Shown here: positions 30,381-37,372 of the stretch, one piece after another | How the letters are laid out: every line of letters starts with the position of its first letter | Numbering within the stretch: position 1 is the first letter of the stretch | Origin: JBBSEZ01 sp038239195 | Lineage (GTDB): Bacteria; Planctomycetota; Planctomycetia; Gemmatales; Gemmataceae | Length of the DNA: 43,005 nt | Reading direction: 5' to 3' | Assembly (NCBI GenBank): GCA_038239195.1 | Contig: JBBSEZ010000021.1 | Location: 1 to 43,005, forward strand | The notes under the pieces: model-generated | What the model saw: the letters and a program-made list of their open reading frames with translations, nothing else | The model's database searches: none | What the model was told of the DNA's origin: nothing | Made by a program: the position numbers and the translations under genes

Positions 30381-30758
30381 TCAGGCCGCCCGGCCGCGAT
30401 CGCGCGGGGCCGCGTGCGCCGGCTGATCGAGCAGGGCCCACAGGTCGAGGCCGAGCGCGCCGAACAGGGGCGCCAGGGAGCTGGCCAGCAGTTCGACGCG
30501 GGCCACGGAGGGCCAGTGGAACGAGGTGCGGTCCCAGAGGATGCGCACCGCGAAGTCGCTGTCGTCGAGCCGGCGGAAGCTGAAGCCGAAGCGCTCCGGG
30601 GCGGGCCCGACGACGCAGACCCCCTCGGGGAGCTCCCACAGCCGTTCGGACTGGCCGCGCGTCGGGGCCCAGCGCAGGCACGTGGCCGGCAGGGGCGAGC
30701 CGAGCGACTCATCGACGTAACGGCGGACCACCTCGACCGCGGGCAGCGTTTGGATCAT
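30381..30758 (-). CDS. Hypothetical protein, 125 aa
   Basis: I do not recognise a family. The product is soluble, with IQTLPAVEVVRRYVDESLGS at the start, a strand-rich middle (GVCVVGPAPERFGFSFRRLD, DFAVRILWDRTSFHWPSV) and a helical end (LLASSLAPLFGALGLDLWAL). The composition is normal. The ATG at 30758 has a strong GGGAGG site, which supports a real gene. A 15-bp perfect palindrome (30779-30793) lies just upstream. Confidence 0.65.
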   Translation of the reverse strand: MIQTLPAVEVVRRYVDESLGSPLPATCLRWAPTRGQSERLWELPEGVCVVGPAPERFGFSFRRLDDSDFAVRILWDRTSFHWPSVARVELLASSLAPLFGALGLDLWALLDQPAHAAPRDRGRAA

Positions 30759-30778
30759 CGAGCTCCCTCCCGTTCCGT

Positions 30779-30793
30779 GGAACGAATCGTTCC
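30779..30793. promoter_or_regulatory. Perfect 15-bp palindrome upstream of the 125-aa gene
   Basis: GGAACGA-A-TCGTTCC lies 21 nt ahead of the ATG at 30758. The size and symmetry fit an operator for a dimeric regulator; a short RNA hairpin is the alternative. Confidence 0.45.
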
Positions 30794-30890
30794 TCCCAGG
30801 GGAGAGGTTATGCCGGGCGAGCGGGCCGAAGTCAAGGTACACTGGAGTTTGGGCCTCCCCCTTTGCGCCTTTTGCCGCGCCGACAGGAAG

Positions 30891-30943
30891 AATGTAGCTC
30901 GCCGCGGAGCGGCGGGCCCCGCGACGGAGTCGCGGGCTACATT
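30891..30943. repeat. Cloverleaf-like palindrome with two GGA triloop hairpins
   Basis: The outer arms AATGTAGC (30891-30898) and GCTACATT (30936-30943) pair. Inside are two perfect hairpins: CGCCGC-GGA-GCGGCG (30900-30914) and CCCGCGAC-GGA-GTCGCGGG (30918-30936). The unit lies 13 nt beyond the end of the secreted-protein gene (30956). The two stems are unrelated but the triloop is the same. Confidence 0.85.
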
Positions 30944-30955
30944 GGGGCCGGGCCT

Positions 30956-31732
30956 TCACAGCGGCCGCACAGTACCGGGCGGCACCTGCAGGCCGATGCG
31001 CTGGAACATGCGCTCGGCGCGGGCGCTGTCCTGGTCGAGATACCAGGCGAGGGCGCCGAAGAACATCTCCAGTTGAGCCATGCAATTCTCCGCGATGCGC
31101 GGCGCGGTGCCGCCCAGCATGCGCGCGACCAGGGCCAGCGCCCGGCTGTCGGTGCGCACGAACAGGTGAGCCTGGTGGCGGAGGATCGATCGGCCGCGGG
31201 CGTCCTTGCCTTCGCGGTAGAGGAGGACGACGACGACCCGGCCGTGGACCGCGGGCACCAGCGCGCCGGGCTTGGCCTTGCCCTCGGCGAGCCAGATGCG
31301 CATTTCGCTCGTGTCGAGCACCGTCTCCCACTGCACGTCGCTGCCCTGGGCGTCGCGGTAGCCGTAGCGCCCCGCGCCGCGGTCCTCGACGTCGGTGACC
31401 TTGGCGCCGACCAGGCGCCACAGGAAGCCCCCCTCGCGGGGATGATCGAGCAGCCAGCGATACAGCGCGGGCTGGCAAGCGAACGCCTCGGCCGGGCCGT
31501 GGGCGGAGAGGGAGGGGCCCTCGACGACCCGGCGCACCTTCTCGCGCGCGCCGGGAGAAAGCAGGCCATAGGGAATGGTGGGGGTGGCGGGGAGAGCCGG
31601 CCCGCCCTCGGCGCGCACCGGGAACGCGAGGGGCGTTGGGGCGCGCGGAGGCTGCGCCGCGCCGGGGCCGGCGACCGCCAGCAGGGCCAGCCACGCGCTC
31701 AGCCCGCCCATCCACCTGCGACGGTTCGCCAT
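30956..31732 (-). CDS. Exported protein of unknown function
   Basis: The 258-residue product has a signal peptide (basic start MANRRRWMG, hydrophobic core LSAWLALLAVAGPGAAQ) and a mixed mature domain: YGLLSPGAREKVRRVVEGPS, YRWLLDHPREGGFLWRLVGA, RGRSILRHQAHLFVRTDSRA and ENCMAQLEMFFGALAWYLDQ. It resembles conserved planctomycete periplasmic proteins, but I cannot name a family. The ATG has a GAGGTGG site. It faces the HEAT-repeat gene divergently. Confidence 0.75.
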   Translation of the reverse strand: MANRRRWMGGLSAWLALLAVAGPGAAQPPRAPTPLAFPVRAEGGPALPATPTIPYGLLSPGAREKVRRVVEGPSLSAHGPAEAFACQPALYRWLLDHPREGGFLWRLVGAKVTDVEDRGAGRYGYRDAQGSDVQWETVLDTSEMRIWLAEGKAKPGALVPAVHGRVVVVLLYREGKDARGRSILRHQAHLFVRTDSRALALVARMLGGTAPRIAENCMAQLEMFFGALAWYLDQDSARAERMFQRIGLQVPPGTVRPL

Positions 31733-31894
31733 CGACCACCTCGCGCCTGTCTGGGGCCAAGTCCCTTGTGCCTACCCTTTATTCATCGAATGCCAGGCGT
31801 GCCGGCATGAACGATTTTGCCGAATCAGCCCCGAGCGCCAAATGACGCAACGCTGTCGCCAAGCGTTGCTAACCAGTGGTCGGCCGAGTTCGCC

Positions 31895-31924
31895 TTGTGG
31901 CGCGCCTCCTCACCGGGCTATAGT
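31895..31924 (+). promoter_or_regulatory. Candidate promoter of the HEAT-repeat gene
   Basis: TTGTGG (31895-31900), an 18-nt spacer and TATAGT (31919-31924, five of six) would start a transcript about 35 nt before the ATG at 31964. Confidence 0.4.
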
Positions 31925-31963
31925 TTCGCCCCGGTGCGCGGAGGTCTCGTTCGGGGAGGTGCC

Positions 31964-33094
31964 ATGTCTGGTTCTCGTTGGCGAAGCAAGAAGTCCCTGG
32001 CCGCCCTCGCGTTCCTGGCGCTGTTGCTGGGGGGGGGCGGCGTGGCCTGGCTGGAGCGCACGCCGATCCTCGCCTGGTACTGCGTGCGCGCCCTGGCGAG
32101 CGCTTCCGAAGGAGATCGCCAGCGCCGGGCCGAGCGCGTCGCCGATCTGGGCGACGCAGCCCTCCCCCGCGTCCTCGAGTGCCTGGCCCAGCCCGACGAC
32201 GCGGTTTGCGCCAACGCCCGGGCCGGGCTGGCTTGCCTCGCCGCGCGGTGGGGCCCCGGCGATGGCCGAAGCGTCGAACTGGCCCTTCGACTGGCGCGGG
32301 CTTTCCCGCGCCTGAGCTTGCAGGGACAGCGTGCCGTCCTCGAAGTGGCAGGGGGCTGGTTCTCCAGGGAGGGCGAGGCGCCGGCGGCGGGGCTCGTCCC
32401 CAACTGCGCTCGCCTGCTCGCGGAAGCGGGGGGCGTCGTCGCGCCCGAGGTCCAGGGCGCTGCCCTCGAATTGAGCGCCACCCTGGTCAAACAGTCCCAG
32501 GCCACCGAGGCGCTCAGCAGCGCACGCGAGATCGGCCGGGCCGGCTTGCTGTCACCCAGTCCCGACAACCGGGGGCGCGCCATCCGCCTCGCGCTCCTGC
32601 ACAAGGGCATGGACCTGCTCGACCAGGTCGTTCCGCTGCTCAACGATCCGGTCGTGGAGGTGCGCCGGGCGGCCATGCTCGCGGTTGGCCCCGCCGTGGA
32701 GGTCGTGCCGGAAGACGGGCTCTTGCCGAGCCTGCACGACCCCGACGCGGAGGTCCGCGGCCTCTGCGAAAACGCCCTGCGCATGCGGGGCCTGCGGCCC
32801 GAGCACTTACAGCTCGGCCGGCTGCTCACCCACCCCCAGGCCGGCCAGCGCCTCCGCGTCCTCGATTGCTTGCGCGTGGCGTCCGACCTCGACCCGGGCC
32901 TCTGGCTGCGCCGACTCAGTCACGATTCCTCGCCCGCCGTCCGCACCGCGGCCCTGCGCGCGATGAGCCAGCACGACCAGGACGGCCTCGACCTCAGCGA
33001 CCGCATCGACCAGATGGCGCGCAGCGACCCCAGCCCGACCGTCTGCCGAATCGCGGAGTTCTACCTCAAGGAGATGCGCGCCACGCCGCGCTGA
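31964..33094 (+). CDS. Membrane-anchored HEAT-repeat protein
   Basis: The 376-residue product has an N-terminal membrane segment (about 11-29) followed by HEAT-like helical pairs. Examples are RRAERVADLGDAALPRVLEC, VVPLLNDPVVEVRRAAMLAV, LLPSLHDPDAEVRGLCENAL and LRRLSHDSSPAVRTAALRAM. About seven to nine repeats form a solenoid for protein binding; no catalytic motif is present. The ATG at 31964 has GGGGAGG upstream. The frame is open earlier, but the sequence there is not protein-like. It is probably a single-gene unit with the soluble part outside the cytoplasm. Confidence 0.82.
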   Translation: MSGSRWRSKKSLAALAFLALLLGGGGVAWLERTPILAWYCVRALASASEGDRQRRAERVADLGDAALPRVLECLAQPDDAVCANARAGLACLAARWGPGDGRSVELALRLARAFPRLSLQGQRAVLEVAGGWFSREGEAPAAGLVPNCARLLAEAGGVVAPEVQGAALELSATLVKQSQATEALSSAREIGRAGLLSPSPDNRGRAIRLALLHKGMDLLDQVVPLLNDPVVEVRRAAMLAVGPAVEVVPEDGLLPSLHDPDAEVRGLCENALRMRGLRPEHLQLGRLLTHPQAGQRLRVLDCLRVASDLDPGLWLRRLSHDSSPAVRTAALRAMSQHDQDGLDLSDRIDQMARSDPSPTVCRIAEFYLKEMRATPR

Positions 33095-33565
33095 GGCCTG
33101 CCGAAGAAGGCGCAACGGTAGGCGGGCTGCGCTTGCCGTTGGGCCTGCTTTTGTTCGCCAAGAGAAAGCATGCCAAAACGGCAAAAAAGGGCGAGCGGCG
33201 TGCCCCACGGGCTTGACGGGGGTTGACACCACAGCTAAAGTTGATATTGACGGAGTAGAGGAAGCGCACATAGTCCGTCGGCCTGTGCCGAAGGAACTAC
33301 ACGCCAGCCCTCGCCGAACGGAGCGCCCGCTCGCACTCTGTTAGAGCCCGTCAGGAGGATGGAGGGCGAATCGAATCAAGAACTCTGGCTCTGCGGGAGA
33401 AGCGGATCTTCACCTTGACGCCTCGACGTTGCGACCGCCGGTTCGGGCCACTCGAATGACGCCCCGATTTGGAAGAGGGCAAGAAGGCCTGACGGGAAAG
33501 CAAGTTCGCGTGCGAGCCAGTCCTTCCAAGTACGGCCTCTGGGCTAAGGAAAAGGATAGGCGCCA
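33095..33565. promoter_or_regulatory. 471-bp region upstream of csrA
   Basis: No gene is seen. A -35 box TTGACA (33223-33228) is followed at a 16-nt spacing by TATTGA (33245-33250), a plausible but weak promoter that would give a leader of more than 300 nt. The stretch has locally lower GC than its surroundings. Immediately before csrA, CTAAGGAAAAGGATAGG contains two AAGGA motifs of the kind that CsrA binds. Several further GGA triplets (33355-33365) lie in the leader. A small RNA or a decayed gene cannot be ruled out. Confidence 0.4.
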
Positions 33566-33907
33566 ATGCTGGTACTGTCCAGGAAAAAAAACGAAAGCAT
33601 CGTCATCAACAACGACATTGTCGTGACCGTGGTGGAGATCCGCGGCGACAAGGTGCGCCTGGGGATCGTCGCGCCCAAGGAGGTGCCGGTCCATCGGCAG
33701 GAAGTCTACGACGCCATCCACGGCAAGGAGGCGGCCAACGGGCTGGGGACCGGGGGGGCCAGCGGAGAGCCCGTTTCCGCGACGGTTGGCGGTACGGTTG
33801 GCGGTTCGGGGCAACCACGCTCCGAGGGCGCGGGCGCGCCCATGCCCATGCCCGCGCCGGTCGTCGTGAACAGCAAGCCGACGGAGGCGCCGAACCGCCC
33901 CGTCTGA
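33566..33907 (+). CDS. csrA: Carbon storage regulator CsrA with extended C-terminus
   Basis: Residues 1-56 are an intact CsrA: MLVLSRKKNESIVINNDIVV, RGDKVRLGIVAPKEV and VHRQEVYDAI, with the RNA-contact residues Leu4, Arg6 and Arg44 present. CsrA dimers bind GGA loops in mRNA leaders and block or stabilise translation. The family usually ends near residue 60-75; here a 55-residue Gly/Pro/Ala tail follows, partly coded by a short DNA repeat (GGTTGGCGGT). Two AAGGA motifs overlap the ribosome-binding region, which suggests autoregulation. It converges on the sigma-54 activator gene. No flagellar gene (fliW) is nearby. Confidence 0.93.
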   Translation: MLVLSRKKNESIVINNDIVVTVVEIRGDKVRLGIVAPKEVPVHRQEVYDAIHGKEAANGLGTGGASGEPVSATVGGTVGGSGQPRSEGAGAPMPMPAPVVVNSKPTEAPNRPV

Positions 33908-33966
33908 CTGCGCCCGCTCCGCGTGCTGCTCGATCATTGGACACGCCCCACCTTTGGGGCCTCCTG

Positions 33967-34027
33967 ACCGCGCTTCGAGAAGCTTGTGCCCGTCGCGCAA
34001 CTCGTCGAAGCGCGGTTCGTTCTTTTT
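33967..34027 (+). terminator. Intrinsic terminator of csrA
   Basis: A perfect 12-bp stem (ACCGCGCTTCGA at 33967-33978, TCGAAGCGCGGT at 34005-34016) encloses a smaller hairpin (TTGTGC/GCGCAA) and is followed by TCGTTCTTTTT on the plus strand. It is the best rho-independent terminator in the window. The T-run touches the stop codon of the convergent sigma-54 activator gene. Confidence 0.8.
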
Positions 34028-35922
34028 CAGCGCCCCTCGCCGTTGGATGGGCGCTCGATGCGATACTTCTTGATCTTGTTGATGAGCGTCTCGCGGTGGA
34101 TGCCGAGGAGGGGCGCCGCGTGGGTGTTGTTCCAGCCCGTCTGGGCCAGGGCCTCGCGGATGGCCCACGTCTCGAGCGCTTCGAGGTCGAGGCTGGGAGG
34201 GCGGTCGCACGGGCCGCTCGGCTCCAGGTCCAGGTGCAGGTCGGCGGCGTTGATGGTGTCGTACTCGCCCGCCATCGCGACGGCCGCCTCGAGCACCGAA
34301 CGCAACTGCCGCACGTTGCCCGGCCAGGAGTAGCTCATCAAGCGCTGGACGGCCCCTTCCGAGAGGCAGACGCGCCGGCGGTACTCCGCGTTGAGCAGCA
34401 CCAGGAAGTGCTCGACCAGGGCGGGGACGTCTTCGAGGTGTTCGCGCAGCGGCGGGACGCGCAGCCGCGTGACGCGCAGCCGATAGAACAGGTCCTCGCG
34501 AAAGCCCCCCTCGCGCACCTCGCGCTCGAGGTCTTTATTGGTGGCGGCGAGGATGCGGACGTCGGCCTTGACCTCGGTCAGCCCTCCCACGGGCATGAAG
34601 CGCTTGGTCGCCAGGGCGCGCAGGAGCTTGGCCTGAACGTCGGCCGGCAGCTCGCCCACCTCGTCGAGAAACAGCGTGCCCAGGTCGGCCTGGAGGAACA
34701 GGCCAGGGCTGTCGCTCACCGCGCCGGTGAACGCCCCGCGCTTGTGGCCAAAGAGCTGCGACTCGAACAGGTTGGCGCAGATGGCGGCGCAGTTGACGGG
34801 GACCAGCGGTTCGTCGGCGCGCCGGCTCTGGCGGTGCAGGCCCAGGGCCACGAGCTCCTTGCCCACCCCGCTCTCGCCGAGGATCAGGACGTTGGCGGGC
34901 GAGTCGGCCAGGCGGGCGATCTGCTCGCGGAGTTGGCGCATCGCCGCGCTGGTGCCGATCAGCGTTTCGCCCGAGGAGGCGTGAACGCGCAGCCGGGAGT
35001 TGTCGGCCTCGAGGATGCGCCGCCCGCGCAACAGGTGCAGCGTGCTGGCGAGGCTGGCGGCGAGGACCTGGCAGAAGCGCAGCTCGCGCTCGCTGAAGTG
35101 GTGGTGGGACTTGTAGACGTGCAGGGCCCCCAGAGTCGCCGGGGCCGCCCCTGGGGCCTCGCCCATCCCGCCGGGCGCGATCCGCAGCGGGACGCAGATG
35201 GCATCGCGCACGTTGGAGAGGCTTTCGCTCTCGACGTCGTGGGAGGCGTTGAGCCAGACGGGCCGGCCCTCGCGGAGCACTTTCTGCGTCAGGTGCCGGC
35301 TCAGGTGGCCATCGATGGCGGCCTGTTCGGGGAGCACCACTCGCAACTCGGGGTTGTCGGGGTCGAGGCTGAGGAAGCCGACCAGATCGGCGCGCGTCTG
35401 GCGCTGCAACACTTTCAGGGCGAGGGTGACGAGCCCCTGGGGGGCGTCCTCGTTGAGCGAATCGTTCATGAAGCGAAACAGGACCGTCAGTTCGTCGGCC
35501 TGGAGCGCCGTCTCGTCGGGGACCGCTCCCGCGGCGCCCCTCCCCGAAACGACGTCCGGCGTGTCGCACGCCTTCTCCTCGGTCCGGCCCCCCGGCACTT
35601 GCTGGGGGAGCTTTTCGGTCTTGGCGCTTTCGAGCGTGAAGAGCAACCGGACGTCGCCGATGACGATTTCCTGCCCGTCCCCGAGCGGGGACTCGGTTCG
35701 GACGGGCGCGCCGTCGAGGCGGGTGCCGTTGGTCGTTTCCTGGTCGCGGATGAACCACCGGCCGTTGCTGGCGAAGACCTGCGCGTGCTGGCGCGAGGCG
35801 TGCCGGTCGTACAAGATGATGGTGTTTTCGCGGTCGCGGCCCAGGTTGGCCACGGCGCCGTCCTTCAACTCGCAAGTTCGCGGCGAAGCGTTTCCACTGT
35901 GGACCGTCAAGCGTGCTCGCAT
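34027..35922 (-). CDS. Sigma-54-dependent transcriptional activator with FHA and GAF-like domains
   Basis: The 631-residue product starts with an FHA domain (about 26-85: NLGRDRENTIILYDRHASRQ, HAQVF, TNGTRLDG), continues with a GAF-like domain (about 145-300) and a full AAA+ activator core (about 320-545): Walker A GESGVGKE at 349-356, the sigma-54 contact loop GAFTGA at 396-401, Walker B TLFLDEVGELP, arginine fingers near FREDLFYRL, and YSWPGNVRQL. A Fis-type helix-turn-helix closes it (NNTHAAPLLGIHRETLINKI). FHA reads phosphothreonine, so it should answer to a Ser/Thr kinase rather than to a histidine kinase. The ATG at 35922 has GGAGAGGGG upstream. Targets are unknown. Confidence 0.93.
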   Translation of the reverse strand: MRARLTVHSGNASPRTCELKDGAVANLGRDRENTIILYDRHASRQHAQVFASNGRWFIRDQETTNGTRLDGAPVRTESPLGDGQEIVIGDVRLLFTLESAKTEKLPQQVPGGRTEEKACDTPDVVSGRGAAGAVPDETALQADELTVLFRFMNDSLNEDAPQGLVTLALKVLQRQTRADLVGFLSLDPDNPELRVVLPEQAAIDGHLSRHLTQKVLREGRPVWLNASHDVESESLSNVRDAICVPLRIAPGGMGEAPGAAPATLGALHVYKSHHHFSERELRFCQVLAASLASTLHLLRGRRILEADNSRLRVHASSGETLIGTSAAMRQLREQIARLADSPANVLILGESGVGKELVALGLHRQSRRADEPLVPVNCAAICANLFESQLFGHKRGAFTGAVSDSPGLFLQADLGTLFLDEVGELPADVQAKLLRALATKRFMPVGGLTEVKADVRILAATNKDLEREVREGGFREDLFYRLRVTRLRVPPLREHLEDVPALVEHFLVLLNAEYRRRVCLSEGAVQRLMSYSWPGNVRQLRSVLEAAVAMAGEYDTINAADLHLDLEPSGPCDRPPSLDLEALETWAIREALAQTGWNNTHAAPLLGIHRETLINKIKKYRIERPSNGEGR

Positions 35923-36039
35923 CGTCCCCTCTCCGTCACCAGGCAAACCTGGGCAGGATGGATCTTACCTTCCCGGGCCCCTCGGTGGCCAGAAAAAAAT
36001 GTCGAGGATCGTGCGCATCTCGTCTTCCCCCGCGCCGGC

Positions 36040-37188
36040 TCAGCGGCCGAACCGCTCCTCGAAGGCTCGCCGGGCCTCCTCGCCGACGGCGCGTCGGCCG
36101 TGGGCGCTGATCTGCCGGACGTTTCGCAGGTACGGCGAGGAGGCCAGCGCGAGGAGCCCGGCGTCACCGATGCGGTTCTCGTAGAGGTCCAGTTCCGTCA
36201 GCCCGGCAAGGTGCGGCGAGGCGGCAAGGGCCCGCGCCCCGGCGTCGCCGATGCCGTTCTCGCGCAGCTCCAGCACGCGCAGCCCGGCCAGGTTCGGCGA
36301 GCCGGCCAGGTGCTCCGCGCCGGCGTCGCCGAGCGGGTTGTTCATCATCTCCAACTTCGCGAGCCCCGCCAGGTGCGGACAGTCCGCCAGCGCCTTCGCC
36401 CCCGGCGGGCCGATGACGTTGTAGCGCAGGTTCAGCGTCGCCAGCGATCCCACCAGCCGCGCCGCGCCGGCCAGCCCCCGGGCGCCCTCGTCGCCGACGT
36501 AATTGGCCTGGAGGTTCAGCTCCCCCAACCGCGTCAGGTACGGCGATCCCGCCAGGGCGGCCGCCCCTTCGGCCCCCAGGTTGTTACCGACCAGTTTCAC
36601 GTCGGCGAGGTTGGCAAGATGCGGAGACCAGGCCAGGGCCCTCGCGCCCTCCGCGCCGATCGCGTTCCGGCTCAACTGGAGCCAGCGCAAGCGCGCGAAG
36701 GCCGGGCACTCCGCCAGCAGCCGGGCGTCGTCGGCGGTCAGCCCTTCATTCACCAGGATCAGCGACGAAAGGAGAGGCAGGAACGGGGCCGCCAGCAACT
36801 TCCCAAGGAGCCCCGACACGCGGGCGAAGTGGGCTTGCTCCAGCGGCACGGCCCGGCACAGGGCGGCGCCGCCCTGGAGGAACTGGCGTGCCGTGCAGTG
36901 GACCGACCACACGAAGCCCCGGCGAAACGACGCCTTGGGCCTCGCCCACGCGGGCAGCCCCTTGACCCACCTGTCCTGGTGCGCCCGGAGCAACTCCTCC
37001 GCCCGCCGCGAGCCGCCGTCCCAGAACTCGTCCTCCTTTCCGTCGCGGGCCAGTTCGATCTGGAGGCGGATGAATTCCGCCCGCTCCGGATCGCCGTGAT
37101 CTTCCAACCAGTCGGCGTAAACCAGGCGCGGCACATCGTCCTCTGGGCTTTCGACGATGGCGTGCAGGAAGGCTTCGTCCTGGGTCAT
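36040..37188 (-). CDS. TIGR02996 protein with leucine-rich repeats
   Basis: The 382-residue product starts with the TIGR02996 domain (FLHAIVESPEDDVPRLVYAD, WLEDHGDPERAEFIRLQ). From about residue 170 it has ribonuclease-inhibitor-type leucine-rich repeats of about 28 residues, consensus LxxLxLxxNxIGxxGAxALA, in at least seven copies (LRVLELRENGIGDAGARALA, LTELDLYENRIGDAGLLALA). Such repeats form a curved protein-binding surface. There is no signal peptide. The ATG at 37188 has a GAGG upstream. It lies 117 nt upstream of, and on the same strand as, the sigma-54 activator gene, and diverges from the cytochrome gene at 37373. Confidence 0.88.
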   Translation of the reverse strand: MTQDEAFLHAIVESPEDDVPRLVYADWLEDHGDPERAEFIRLQIELARDGKEDEFWDGGSRRAEELLRAHQDRWVKGLPAWARPKASFRRGFVWSVHCTARQFLQGGAALCRAVPLEQAHFARVSGLLGKLLAAPFLPLLSSLILVNEGLTADDARLLAECPAFARLRWLQLSRNAIGAEGARALAWSPHLANLADVKLVGNNLGAEGAAALAGSPYLTRLGELNLQANYVGDEGARGLAGAARLVGSLATLNLRYNVIGPPGAKALADCPHLAGLAKLEMMNNPLGDAGAEHLAGSPNLAGLRVLELRENGIGDAGARALAASPHLAGLTELDLYENRIGDAGLLALASSPYLRNVRQISAHGRRAVGEEARRAFEERFGR

Positions 37189-37372
37189 GGCCTCGGCCCC
37201 GCTCTTCCGGGAGTGATCCTCGACTGATTCTACCCCGCCGGCGGCCCGTTCACCAATCTCTCCGGCCCCCGAAAATTCGTCCCGGTCGCCTCTATCCTCT
37301 TCCGTTCGGCCCCCCGCTGTGGCATAGTGAAAGGACAAGCCCGCCGCCTGCCCGCCGCCAGAGGCCCGCACC

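Noticed and set aside
33340..33420. tRNA- or tmRNA-like sequence
   Set aside because: A short GCGAATCGAATC stretch recalls a T-arm, but no acceptor stem, anticodon arm or CCA end can be drawn.
33937..37227. A plus-strand open frame of more than 1,000 codons opposite the sigma-54 activator and leucine-rich-repeat genes
   Set aside because: It is the antisense shadow of two strongly supported genes; such long frames are expected in GC-rich DNA. Its translation has no recognisable domain.
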